DNA of 64,000 bases from Anaerolineales bacterium (GTDB lineage: Bacteria > Chloroflexota > Anaerolineae > Anaerolineales > Villigracilaceae). The notes under the pieces were generated by a model. That model made no database searches. It was not told where the DNA came from and saw nothing but the letters and a program-made list of their open reading frames with translations. This document shows positions 1-7,721 of the stretch, piece by piece. Each line of letters begins with the position of its first letter. The stretch's first letter is position 1. The position numbers and the translations under genes were made by a program. Where the stretch lies: the NCBI GenBank assembly GCA_015075725.1, contig JABTTV010000001.1, forward strand, positions 1,674,001-1,738,000. Direction: 5' to 3'.

Positions 1-146
1 TAAACGAAAACAGTGAACCCGATCAGGATGTATGTGGCCGTCGGCGGCAGAGACGGCATGCGCACGTATGCAGGTCCCCGGGTTGGGGTCGGCTCGGGAA
101 CGGGATCGGGTTCCGGGTCCGGAAAAGAGGCGGGCAGGCGGCTCAC
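1..146 (-). CDS. N-terminus of a membrane protein, probably rhomboid-family protease (partial)
   Basis: Reading leftward from GTG at 146 gives 48 codons that stay open to the window edge. The start overlaps the gmk stop as GTGA, a usual sign of translational coupling. The peptide begins with a low-complexity Asp/Glu-Pro stretch (residues 9-22) and then runs VRMPSLPPTATYILIGFTVFV, the start of a first membrane helix. A short basic/Pro segment followed by a TYxLIGxTVFV-like helix is how many Chloroflexota rhomboid-type intramembrane proteases begin, but the catalytic Ser and His lie outside the window. It could be another polytopic protein. The Pro/Asp repeats cause a Gly/Ser-rich open frame on the opposite strand that is not a gene. 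Confidence 0.5.
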   Translation of the reverse strand, partial: MSRLPASFPDPEPDPVPEPTPTRGPAYVRMPSLPPTATYILIGFTVFV

Positions 147-757
147 AAGGTCACCTTGCGATGGTGCACCTTCAAATGTTCGGCTGCGATCACGGCGCGG
201 ACTTTTTCCACCGTGTCGTCGAGGTGAAAATCATGGTTGATGATCACGTAATCGAAGGCGTCGAGCCGCAGAAGTTCCTTGCGGGCGGTGGCAATGCGCA
301 GGGCGAGCGCGTCGGCCGATTCGGTCTTGCGTTCGCGCAGGCGGCGTTCGAGTTCCTCTTCGCTTTCGCAGGTGATGAAGATCAACAGCGCTTCGGGCGC
401 GAGTTTGCGGACGGTTTCGGCGCCCTGCACATCGACGCGCATGACGACATCCTTGCCGCTCGCAAAGGCGCTTCGCACCTGATCCTTTGGAATGCCTTTG
501 TAATCGCCATAGACGATGGCGTATTCGATCAATTCGTTCGCTTCGATCATCCGGGCGAATTCCTCCTTGGTGACGAAGAAATAATCCAGGCCATTGACCT
601 CGTTCTCGCGCCGCTCGCGGGTGGTGGCGGTGACAACGAAATGAAAGGGAAATTCGCGTTCCTTCATGCGTTGAACGATGGAATCCTTCCCGACCCCGGA
701 GGGTCCGGAAATGACGATCAGCAATGGATTGGGCTTGCGGAGATCGAATTCAGACAT
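143..757 (-). CDS. gmk: Guanylate kinase
   Basis: Cytosolic enzyme that phosphorylates GMP to GDP with ATP, a step in GTP and dGTP supply. The P-loop GPSGVGKDS lies at residues 18-26, followed by the GMP-binding region with TTRERRENEVNG and DYFFV. The 204-aa length is normal for bacterial Gmk. The start is the ATG at 757; no Shine-Dalgarno precedes it, but TACAAT on this strand (765-770) ends 7 nt before the ATG, suggesting a leaderless mRNA. The next gene downstream overlaps the stop by 4 nt. Identification is firm. Confidence 0.97.
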   Translation of the reverse strand: MSEFDLRKPNPLLIVISGPSGVGKDSIVQRMKEREFPFHFVVTATTRERRENEVNGLDYFFVTKEEFARMIEANELIEYAIVYGDYKGIPKDQVRSAFASGKDVVMRVDVQGAETVRKLAPEALLIFITCESEEELERRLRERKTESADALALRIATARKELLRLDAFDYVIINHDFHLDDTVEKVRAVIAAEHLKVHHRKVTL

Positions 758-764
758 GCGGGCA

Positions 765-770
765 ATTGTA
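765..770 (-). promoter_or_regulatory. Putative -10 hexamer TACAAT of gmk
   Basis: TACAAT on the minus strand ends 7 nt before the gmk ATG, placing the predicted transcription start at or within 2 nt of the start codon. No -35 box was assigned. It is one of several such sites in this window. Confidence 0.4.
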
Positions 771-792
771 CCAAACAGGAATAATCGAAAAA

Positions 793-823
793 GACCTGAC
801 AGGTTTTTGAAACCTGTCAGGTC
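793..823. repeat. 14-bp perfect inverted repeat with 3-nt loop
   Basis: GACCTGACAGGTTT (793-806) pairs with AAACCTGTCAGGTC (810-823) around TTG. It lies between the divergent genes gmk and the FmdB-like gene, so it is not a simple terminator for either. It looks like a dispersed REP-type palindrome. Confidence 0.75.
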
Positions 824-838
824 TCCATATGATTCGGT

Positions 839-844
839 TAAAAT
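839..844 (+). promoter_or_regulatory. Putative -10 hexamer TAAAAT of the FmdB-like gene
   Basis: TAAAAT ends 6 nt before the ATG at 851, and no purine-rich ribosome site is present in between, so the transcript is predicted to be leaderless. Confidence 0.4.
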
Positions 845-850
845 AACCGC

Positions 851-1231
851 ATGCCAACTTATGACTTTGTCTGCAATTCCTGCCAGAAACGTTTTGATGT
901 CTTCCTAACTTTTGCCGAATACGGCAAAACGCCCGTCCATTGCGCCCACTGCAACAGCACGGATGTACGCCGCCGCATGACGAAGGTCCGCATTGCCAAA
1001 ACGGAGGAGGGGCGGCTCGAATCGATGGCGGACGATTTTTCCGGCATCGAAGGTTTGGAGGATGACCCCAGGGCTTTGGGACGCATGATGAAGAAAATGG
1101 GAAGGGAAATGGGCGAAGACCTGCCGGCCGAGTTCGACGAGGTGGTGAACCGGCTCGAATCCGGGCAAAGCCCCGGGGAGATCGAATCAGCCATGCCGGA
1201 CCTCGGCTCAGGGGACGATTCTGGGGAATAA
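851..1231 (+). CDS. FmdB-family zinc ribbon protein
   Basis: 126 aa. The N-terminus is a classic FmdB/CxxC_CxxC_SSSS zinc ribbon: MPTYDFVC with Cys8/Cys11 and Cys31/Cys34 as the two knuckles, presumably binding one zinc ion. The C-terminal two thirds are acidic and Met-rich (MMKKMGREMGE), a common extension in this family. FmdB-like proteins have been proposed as regulators of amidase/formamidase expression, but for most members the role is unknown. It stands alone between gmk and the cytochrome cluster. Domain call is firm; function is not. Confidence 0.88.
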   Translation: MPTYDFVCNSCQKRFDVFLTFAEYGKTPVHCAHCNSTDVRRRMTKVRIAKTEEGRLESMADDFSGIEGLEDDPRALGRMMKKMGREMGEDLPAEFDEVVNRLESGQSPGEIESAMPDLGSGDDSGE

Positions 1232-1274
1232 AACTGTTCCCGCCGTATAATTTCACTAAATTCATCCAAATTGT

Positions 1275-1290
1275 TGTGACTTTTGTCACT
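1275..1290. promoter_or_regulatory. CRP/FNR-family-like operator upstream of the decaheme cytochrome gene
   Basis: TGTGA-N6-TCACT, with the fully symmetric core GTGAC-TTTT-GTCAC, lies about 160 nt before the cytochrome start in the 219-nt gap 1232-1450. It matches the shape of CRP/FNR/Dnr half-sites, as would fit oxygen- or nitric-oxide-responsive control of a respiratory operon. No regulator gene is in the window, so the assignment rests on the motif alone. Confidence 0.35.
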
Positions 1291-1450
1291 TCAGGGTTGG
1301 CGCAAATTAACTAGTCATTAATCCTGTGCTTAATTAGAATTCCCCATATCTGCTGAAAAATGCCAAAGCAGTCATCTTTCCCTTATAAGGAGGCGTTATC
1401 CGACTAACTGTCATTTAGCTTCCATCAAGTTTGACCCAAGGAGAATGATA

Positions 1451-3658
1451 ATGAATCTAAAGAAATTTCTTATATTGCTCGGTGTTTTGGTGGTCGTCGG
1501 CGCAGTATTAGCCGCTTGTGGCGGCACCCCGACCGAAGCAACAGCCGAAGCGACGGAGGAAGCCGCCGTAGTTCCGGTTCCCGATACCCCATACCTGGCT
1601 GAATGGCAGGGCTCCGGTCACGCTGATGTGGCGAGCGAACCTTTCCGTCACTGGGATGATGCGGCCGAAAATCCTGATGGAGTCCCCACTTTCTGCGCCA
1701 AGTGCCACAGCACTGCCGGGTATCAGGACTTCCTCGGTTTGGACGGCTCCGAAGCCGGTAAAGTGGATGCGAACGTTCCTGCCGCCGATGCTCAAGGCGT
1801 GCAGTGCGTGGCTTGCCACAATGCCGGGACCATCTCGAAGACCACCGTTGTGTTTCCATCCGGAGTAGAGATCACCGCTGGTGACGATGTCCGCTGTATG
1901 GAATGTCACCAGGGACGCGAGTCCAAGGTCAGTGTGGACGCGCAGATCGAAAAATTCGCTGCCACCGATGCAGATGCCACGGTCGCTCCGATCAAGGATG
2001 ATCAAGGCAATGACGTTTTCTTTGGCTTTAGAAACGTTCACTACTATGCTGCGGCCGCCACGCTCTACGGTGGTATGACTCACGGCGGGTACGAATACGA
2101 CGGCAAAACCTACGATGCGAAGAACACCCATGTCGAAGGTTTCGCCTCCTGCACCGGCTGTCACGATCCGCATACCCTTGAAGTCAAGGTGGAGCAGTGC
2201 GCTTTCTGTCACGAAGACGTCGCTACTGTGGACGATCTAAAGAACATCCGCATGGTCTCCTCCAACCCTGATTACGATGGCGACGGCGACAATGAAGAAG
2301 GCATGTATTTTGAGATCGAGGGTTTGCAGGCGAACTTGTTTGCCGAGATACAAAAGTATGCCGCCGATAAAGTTGGCACCGCGATTCTGTACGATTCGGC
2401 TTCCTACCCCTATTGGTTCACAGATACCAATGGAAACGGCACTGCGGATGAAGGTGAAGTTGCCTTCCCGAACGCCTACTCCACCTGGACGCCGCGCTTG
2501 CTGAAAGCCGCATACAACTATCAGGTTTCCCTCAAGGATCCCGGCGCATTTGCGCATGGCAACAAGTACATCGTCCAATTGCTCTTCGACTCAATCGAGG
2601 ATCTTGGCGGTGATGTGAGCACTCTTGCCCGCACCGATGCCGGCCACTTTGCTGGCGACACCATGCCCTTCCGCGATTGGGACCTGACCGAAGATGGCGA
2701 ACCCAACTACATCGTTCCGTTTGGCTGTGTGAAATGCCACACCGCTGAAGGCATCCCCACCTTCCTCAAAGCGGGCGGTTCAGTGGTTGTGACCGGCACC
2801 GGCACCACCGTGACCACTGGTTTAACCAACATGCCTTCCAGCAACGGCTTCCTGTGCTCCACCTGCCATAACGAAGAAGCCTGGCCCGAACGCTACTCGG
2901 TCGCCTCTGTTACATTCCCCTCCGGCAAGACGGTCAGCCTCGGGGGCAAGGATGCCGATGGTAAGTTCATCGCAGATGACGCCAACCTTTGTATCCTATG
3001 CCACATGGGACGCGAATCCACCACCAGCATGAACAATGCCCTGCGCGGCAAGGATGCTGATGCGGTTGACCCGGGTGTTCGCTTCAAGAACATCCACTAC
3101 TTCGCGGCTGGCGCTACTCTCTTCGGCGGCGACACCCTCGGCGCTTATCAATACGAAGGCAAGACCTATGTGGGTCAGAACATGCATGCCGATCCGGCTG
3201 GCAAAGCCAACAAATGCACCGACTGTCACGATGTCCATGCGCTCGAGCCGAAGGTTGAATCCTGCGAAACCTGCCACGGCACCACCAATCCCGAAGAGAT
3301 CCGCGAAACTGAGGTGGATTATGACGGTGACGGCGATGTGACCGAAGGCATCAAGGGTGAACTCGATACCCTCGCCGAAGCCCTCTTTGCCCAGATGCAG
3401 TCCTACGCAGAAGCCAACGGCGGGGCGATCACGTACGATAGTCAGGCCTACCCGTACTTCTTCGGCGCGGATGGCAAGCAATACGCCACTTGGACACCCC
3501 GCCTAGTCAAAGCGGCCTTCAACTATCAATACAGCCAGAAGGACCCCGGCGCTTTCGTTCACAATCCGAAATACGTCATCCAGATCCTGATCGACTCGAT
3601 CGAAGACTTGGGTGGTGATGTGAGCAAGTACACCCGACCGGAAGTTCCCGCTCAATAA
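1451..3658 (+). CDS. Decaheme c-type cytochrome lipoprotein with internal duplication
   Basis: 735 aa from the ATG at 1451. The ATG six bases upstream would be only 1 nt from the AAGGAG at 1438-1443, so it was not chosen. A signal peptide ends in the lipobox LAAC (Cys23), then an Ala/Thr/Glu-rich linker. Ten CXXCH motifs are present: CAKCH, CVACH, CMECH, CTGCH, CAFCH in residues about 82-253, and CVKCH, CSTCH, CILCH, CTDCH, CETCH in about 425-610. The two five-heme halves are clearly homologous: each has a CMxGRES-type heme, a YDGDGD stretch, STWTPRL/ATWTPRL, and ends with SIEDLGGDVS. The protein should be anchored outside the cytoplasmic membrane and carry electrons. The family is seen as 'polyheme membrane-associated cytochrome c'; its electron partner is not established. 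Confidence 0.9.
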   Translation: MNLKKFLILLGVLVVVGAVLAACGGTPTEATAEATEEAAVVPVPDTPYLAEWQGSGHADVASEPFRHWDDAAENPDGVPTFCAKCHSTAGYQDFLGLDGSEAGKVDANVPAADAQGVQCVACHNAGTISKTTVVFPSGVEITAGDDVRCMECHQGRESKVSVDAQIEKFAATDADATVAPIKDDQGNDVFFGFRNVHYYAAAATLYGGMTHGGYEYDGKTYDAKNTHVEGFASCTGCHDPHTLEVKVEQCAFCHEDVATVDDLKNIRMVSSNPDYDGDGDNEEGMYFEIEGLQANLFAEIQKYAADKVGTAILYDSASYPYWFTDTNGNGTADEGEVAFPNAYSTWTPRLLKAAYNYQVSLKDPGAFAHGNKYIVQLLFDSIEDLGGDVSTLARTDAGHFAGDTMPFRDWDLTEDGEPNYIVPFGCVKCHTAEGIPTFLKAGGSVVVTGTGTTVTTGLTNMPSSNGFLCSTCHNEEAWPERYSVASVTFPSGKTVSLGGKDADGKFIADDANLCILCHMGRESTTSMNNALRGKDADAVDPGVRFKNIHYFAAGATLFGGDTLGAYQYEGKTYVGQNMHADPAGKANKCTDCHDVHALEPKVESCETCHGTTNPEEIRETEVDYDGDGDVTEGIKGELDTLAEALFAQMQSYAEANGGAITYDSQAYPYFFGADGKQYATWTPRLVKAAFNYQYSQKDPGAFVHNPKYVIQILIDSIEDLGGDVSKYTRPEVPAQ

Positions 3659-3676
3659 ACCAACCCCGCAAGAAAA

Positions 3677-3710
3677 ATGGCGGACGCAGTAATGCGCCCG
3701 CCATTCTCTT
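3677..3710 (+). terminator. Rho-independent terminator-like hairpin after the decaheme gene
   Basis: ATGGCGG-A-CGCA (3677-3688) pairs with TGCG-C-CCGCCAT (3693-3704) around a 4-nt loop with one mismatch, followed by a T-rich run. Confidence 0.7.
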
Positions 3711-3855
3711 TAACGCCTTATTAATCATACAAAAACAGTGATATTTATTACTTCATGTGTCTGACATCCCCTCGTAGAATTGGGGCAATTCCCCCATGAC
3801 AGAAATTGGGAATATAATATTGAAATTGTCCAATTTTATAAACAAGGAGAAAGTG

Positions 3856-5028
3856 ATGCTTCATCGGATACGGCTTCGCACGCCTCACATCCAGGCCCTA
3901 AGCCTGATTCTCGGCTTCGGTTTTCTTGCTTTCGCCGTGGCACTGTTCGCTTCGCCCGCCCTGGCATCTCCCGCTTCCCAGCCTGCCTTACAGGAGGATA
4001 AACCCGGGAACGATTTTTGTCTCGCCTGCCACCAGGAGGAGGGACTTGATAAAACCTTCGGCAATGAATCGCTTCCGGTCACCATCAACCCCACCGAATT
4101 CGGCTTCTCCGTTCACAGCGAAGAGGGCATTGGCTGTGTGGACTGCCATACCAATATCAGCGACTATCCCCATCCCGGTGTAAATGTAAAAAACACCCGC
4201 GACTACACCTTGAACTATCTTGAAACCTGCAAGGAATGTCACGAGGAACAATACGACAAGACTCACAACAGCGTGCATCAAACCGCTTTCGATGAAGGCA
4301 ATAAGAACGCTGCCGTCTGCATGGATTGTCACAACCCGCACACGCAGAGGCGCCTGACAGGCAAGACGAGCGGCGAACTCACCCCGTCTGCGCGCCTGGA
4401 GATCCCTGCGATCTGCGCACAATGCCATGCCGATGTTTACGATATCTATAAGACAAGCGTGCATGGAAAGGCGCTTACAGAGGAAAACAACACCGACGTT
4501 CCGACATGCATCGACTGCCATGGCGTGCATGACATCCAATCGCCCGAAACCGTCACTTTCCGCAACAGCACGCCCTTCCTGTGCGCCAAATGCCACACCG
4601 ACCCAGCCATCATGTCGAAGTACGGCATTTCAACGAATGTGCTCAACTCGTACGTATCGGATTTTCATGGCGCAACGGTAAAACTCTTCGAGGAACAATT
4701 CCCCGACCAGCCCACCAATAAACCGGTCTGCACCGACTGCCACGGCTTGCATGATATTTCGAAGGTGGATAACCCCGAGACCGGCATTGCCATGCAGGAA
4801 AACCTGCTCGTCAAATGCCAGCGCTGCCATCCCGATGCCACGGCCAATTTCCCCGCCTCCTGGATGAGCCACTACGAACCCAGCCCCGAGAATTATCCCA
4901 TCGTCTATTACGTCAACCTCTTTTATAAATTCTTCATCCCGGCGGTGCTGGGCGGCATGATCCTCTTCATCCTGACCGATATTTACCGCCGCATCGTCAA
5001 CCGCGTGAAAGGAGTCAAGCACGCATGA
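3856..5028 (+). CDS. Membrane-anchored nonaheme c-type cytochrome
   Basis: 390 aa. The ATG at 3856 is preceded at good spacing by AAGGAG (3844-3849) and begins a signal peptide; an in-frame ATG at 3796 would add 20 residues before it and is unlikely, also because a TATAAT lies at 3813-3818. Nine CXXCH sites follow: CLACH, CVDCH, CKECH, CMDCH, CAQCH, CIDCH, CAKCH, CTDCH and CQRCH. The spacing and paired HxxxH-type context are of the cytochrome c3/NrfB-like class. A single C-terminal helix (FFIPAVLGGMILFILTDIYRR) anchors it with the heme part outside. The stop overlaps the start of the cytochrome b gene as ATGA, so the pair is probably one quinone-oxidising complex. Confidence 0.9.
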   Translation: MLHRIRLRTPHIQALSLILGFGFLAFAVALFASPALASPASQPALQEDKPGNDFCLACHQEEGLDKTFGNESLPVTINPTEFGFSVHSEEGIGCVDCHTNISDYPHPGVNVKNTRDYTLNYLETCKECHEEQYDKTHNSVHQTAFDEGNKNAAVCMDCHNPHTQRRLTGKTSGELTPSARLEIPAICAQCHADVYDIYKTSVHGKALTEENNTDVPTCIDCHGVHDIQSPETVTFRNSTPFLCAKCHTDPAIMSKYGISTNVLNSYVSDFHGATVKLFEEQFPDQPTNKPVCTDCHGLHDISKVDNPETGIAMQENLLVKCQRCHPDATANFPASWMSHYEPSPENYPIVYYVNLFYKFFIPAVLGGMILFILTDIYRRIVNRVKGVKHA

Positions 5029-5876
5029 ACAAGGTCACCCAAACCTACCTGCGCTTCCCGCTCGCGCGCCGCATCGAACATTGGGTCATGATGCTTTCGT
5101 TCACCATTCTCGGCATGACCGGGCTTGCACAGCGCTTTCCCGATGCAGGACTTTCGAAAGCCATCCTCAACTTATTCGGCGGCATCGAATCCCTGCGAAC
5201 CATTCATCATGCCGCCGCCATCGTCATGATGTTCGGCACCGCCTGGCACATCCTCGTCATGGGCTACAGCGTCTTCGTTTTGCGGGATAAGATGTCGATG
5301 CTGCCCACTTTGCAGGATGCCAAAGACGGCTTGCAGGCATTGCTCTACAACCTTGGCTTTGCCAAGACCTACCCACAGATGGGGCGCTATACCTTCGAAG
5401 AAAAGATGGAATATTGGGCATTCGTGTGGGGCGCGATTGTCATGGGCTTGACGGGTTTTATGATGTGGAATCCCATTACGGCAACCCAATACCTGCCCGG
5501 TGAATTTGTCCCGGCCGCAAAAGCCGCGCACGGGAACGAAGCGGTTCTGGCTGTGCTGGCGATCATTATCTGGCACATGTACGGTGTGCATATCAAACGT
5601 TTCAACAAAGCCATGTTCAACGGTCAGATCCACGAGGCGGATATGCTCCACGAGCATCCGCTCGAGCTCGCGGATATCAAAGCAGGCATCGCCGACCGCC
5701 GTCCCGATGCGAAGACCATCCGCAAACGCCAGATGATCTATTACCCGATTGCGGCGGTATTGACGATCGCCATGCTGGGTGGCATTTACGGGTTCATCAA
5801 TGCCGAACAGACAGCATTGACCACCATCCCGCCGATCGCAGAGACTTCAACACCAGAAGGCACGACAACACCCTGA
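5025..5876 (+). CDS. Cytochrome b-type membrane subunit
   Basis: 283 aa. Begins RFPLARRIEHWVMMLSF, the usual start of formate-dehydrogenase-gamma / Ni,Fe-hydrogenase type di-heme cytochrome b subunits. There are four to five hydrophobic helices; candidate heme-ligand histidines lie in RRIEHW, RTIHHAAA, TAWHILV and IIWHMYGVH. A last helix near residue 240 precedes a Thr/Pro-rich tail. Overlap with the preceding nonaheme gene by ATGA argues for a cyt b-multiheme unit that passes electrons between the quinone pool and extracytoplasmic hemes, comparable in layout to Geobacter Cbc-type modules. Direction of flow cannot be told from sequence. Confidence 0.85.
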   Translation: MNKVTQTYLRFPLARRIEHWVMMLSFTILGMTGLAQRFPDAGLSKAILNLFGGIESLRTIHHAAAIVMMFGTAWHILVMGYSVFVLRDKMSMLPTLQDAKDGLQALLYNLGFAKTYPQMGRYTFEEKMEYWAFVWGAIVMGLTGFMMWNPITATQYLPGEFVPAAKAAHGNEAVLAVLAIIIWHMYGVHIKRFNKAMFNGQIHEADMLHEHPLELADIKAGIADRRPDAKTIRKRQMIYYPIAAVLTIAMLGGIYGFINAEQTALTTIPPIAETSTPEGTTTP

Positions 5877-5884
5877 TTCATCGA

Positions 5885-5925
5885 GACCGGATGCGCCGAA
5901 GAAACAAGGTAAATCCGGTCTTTTT
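5885..5925 (+). terminator. Terminator-like stem with T-run
   Basis: GACCGGAT (5885-5892) pairs with ATCCGGTC (5913-5920) across a 20-nt loop and is followed by TTTTT. The long loop makes it weaker than the other terminators here; the next gene begins 32 nt later with its own GGAGG. Confidence 0.5.
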
Positions 5926-5957
5926 ATTCCAGACCATTCCCAATGTTGGAGGCCATC

Positions 5958-7652
5958 ATGAAATTGCGTGAACGACTCCGTAAGTTTTTCTTTCCCGCCC
6001 CGGACTCGAAATTGTGGATTTTACTGCTCCCGTATGTCACGATCTTTGTTTTCGTGCTGGCGGCTGTTTTTGGGGGCATCCATACCTGGGAATATACGAA
6101 TTCACCCACGTTTTGCGGAACAGCCTGTCATACCATGCCGCCGCAGGATACCGTCTACAAGGAATCGCCGCATTCGAATGTAACCTGTGAAGAATGCCAT
6201 ATCGGGCGCGCGTCCTTCTGGGACCAGGCATCGCGAAAGACCCAGGGACTCAAAGAGACCTATTACCAGATCTTCAAACTCTATGAATATCCCATCCGCG
6301 CCAAAGCCCTGCGCCCCGCGCTGGAAACCTGCGAGAAATGTCACCGTCCTGAGACGTTTGCCGATGACAGCCTGCGCCGGATATTCCAATTTGCCGACGA
6401 TCGCGAGAACACCGCCTCGAGCATCTATCTCATCATGAAAACCGGCGGAGGGGATGCGCGCACGGGAAACGCCCGTGGCATTCACTGGCATATCGCCAGC
6501 AAGGTTTTATATTATTCGGATGATGAATTGAGCCAGACAATTCCCTATGTCCGCGTCTATAACCAGGACGGGACCTACACGGAATATACCGACGTGGAAT
6601 CCGGTTTTGACTCTGCAGGCATCGATGAAAGCCAGCTCAAGCAGATGGACTGTGTGACCTGTCACAACCGTGTGACTCATGATTTCCAATCCCCGGTAAA
6701 GTCGGTGGATGAATCCATAGCAGGTGGCTTGATCGATCCCGCCATTCCGCTGATTCACGCCAAGGCGGTGCAGGTCCTTTCCGCCAAATATGCCTCGCGT
6801 GACGAGGCGATGAGAGCCATTGCGGACATCGAAGAGGATTACAAACGAAACCTGTTCGATTATTACAGCCAAAATGGGAGTAAGGTCAAAGCCGCAGTCG
6901 CAGAGATACAAGCGATCTATGACCGTACCGTCTTCCACGACCAGGAGATCGATTGGACAACCTACCCGAACAACCTCGGTCATTTCGATGCGCCGGGTTG
7001 TTTTCGCTGTCATGACGGGAAACATTTGAACGAGAATCAAGAGGCGGTCCGCCTCGAGTGCAATATCTGTCACGCCATCCCGGTGGTGGCTGGGGCGGAC
7101 GATTTCGTGACCAACATCGAGATCAGCAATGGACCCGAGCCCGAGTCTCACTTTAACCCGAATTGGATCGCGATGCACAACCAGGCGATCGGTCCATCCT
7201 GCGCGAACTGCCACAGCATGAAAGATCCCGGGGGCGTGAGCAACACATCGTTCTGTTCCAACAGCGCCTGTCACGGGAATGTCTTCACATTTGCCGGTTT
7301 CGATGCGCCCGCTTTGAGGGAGATCATCAAGAATCAACTCCCGCCGCCGGAACCGGAGTTGGAAGTGCCGACATTGGTGGGCGATCCGACCTTCGACAAT
7401 TACATCGGCATTTTGTTCGCAGTGAAATGCACAGGCTGCCACACGGAAGGCGATGCGGCTCCCGAAGGGCTCGACCTCTCCACCTACTCCGCTGCAATGC
7501 GCGGCAGCGATACCGGACCCGTCATCCTGTCGGGAAATGCTGAGAACAGTCTGTTGATCCAGGTGCAGTCGGAGGACCACTTCACAAACTTCACGGCGGA
7601 AGAATTGGAGAACGTGATTCAATGGATCAATAACGGGACACCGGAGAATTAA
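5958..7652 (+). CDS. NapC/NirT-like polyheme cytochrome c with C-terminal mono-heme domain
   Basis: 564 aa from ATG 5958, placed 5 nt after GGAGG (5948-5952); an in-frame ATG at 5943 contains that site and was rejected. An N-terminal anchor helix (about residues 17-41) leads into a NapC-like segment. Heme sites: one CX3CH (CGTACH), then CEECH, CEKCH, CVTCH, CFRCH, CNICH, CANCH, one CX4CH (CSNSACH), and a last CTGCH. That is seven canonical and two widened sites. The C-terminal 90 residues (AVKCTGCHTEGD...LSTYSAAMRG...VIQWINNG) look like the Planctomycete-type mono-heme cytochrome domain. NapC-class proteins oxidise quinol and feed periplasmic partners; here a partner reductase is not encoded nearby. 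Confidence 0.87.
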   Translation: MKLRERLRKFFFPAPDSKLWILLLPYVTIFVFVLAAVFGGIHTWEYTNSPTFCGTACHTMPPQDTVYKESPHSNVTCEECHIGRASFWDQASRKTQGLKETYYQIFKLYEYPIRAKALRPALETCEKCHRPETFADDSLRRIFQFADDRENTASSIYLIMKTGGGDARTGNARGIHWHIASKVLYYSDDELSQTIPYVRVYNQDGTYTEYTDVESGFDSAGIDESQLKQMDCVTCHNRVTHDFQSPVKSVDESIAGGLIDPAIPLIHAKAVQVLSAKYASRDEAMRAIADIEEDYKRNLFDYYSQNGSKVKAAVAEIQAIYDRTVFHDQEIDWTTYPNNLGHFDAPGCFRCHDGKHLNENQEAVRLECNICHAIPVVAGADDFVTNIEISNGPEPESHFNPNWIAMHNQAIGPSCANCHSMKDPGGVSNTSFCSNSACHGNVFTFAGFDAPALREIIKNQLPPPEPELEVPTLVGDPTFDNYIGILFAVKCTGCHTEGDAAPEGLDLSTYSAAMRGSDTGPVILSGNAENSLLIQVQSEDHFTNFTAEELENVIQWINNGTPEN

Positions 7653-7672
7653 ACCGCAAACGCAAAACGAAA

Positions 7673-7702
7673 AAAAGAGTCGCCCAAACGGGCGACTCTT
7701 TT
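7673..7702. terminator. Bidirectional terminator between converging cytochrome operons
   Basis: AAAAGAGTCGCCC (7673-7685) and GGGCGACTCTTTT (7690-7702) form a 13-bp perfect stem with loop AAAC, with A-run and T-run flanks usable on either strand. It closes both arms of the respiratory cluster. Confidence 0.88.
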
Positions 7703-7721
7703 CAATTACCGATTACCTTTA

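Noticed and set aside
32..784. 250-aa open frame over gmk
   Set aside because: Antisense to gmk and the rhomboid-like start.
1384..1393. Strong AAGGAGG upstream of the decaheme gene suggesting a further small gene
   Set aside because: No ATG, GTG or TTG at a usable distance; the real ribosome site is AAGGAG at 1438-1443.
6507..7622. 371-aa open frame on the - strand
   Set aside because: Antisense to the NapC-like polyheme gene, which has nine clear heme motifs; no domain in the shadow.
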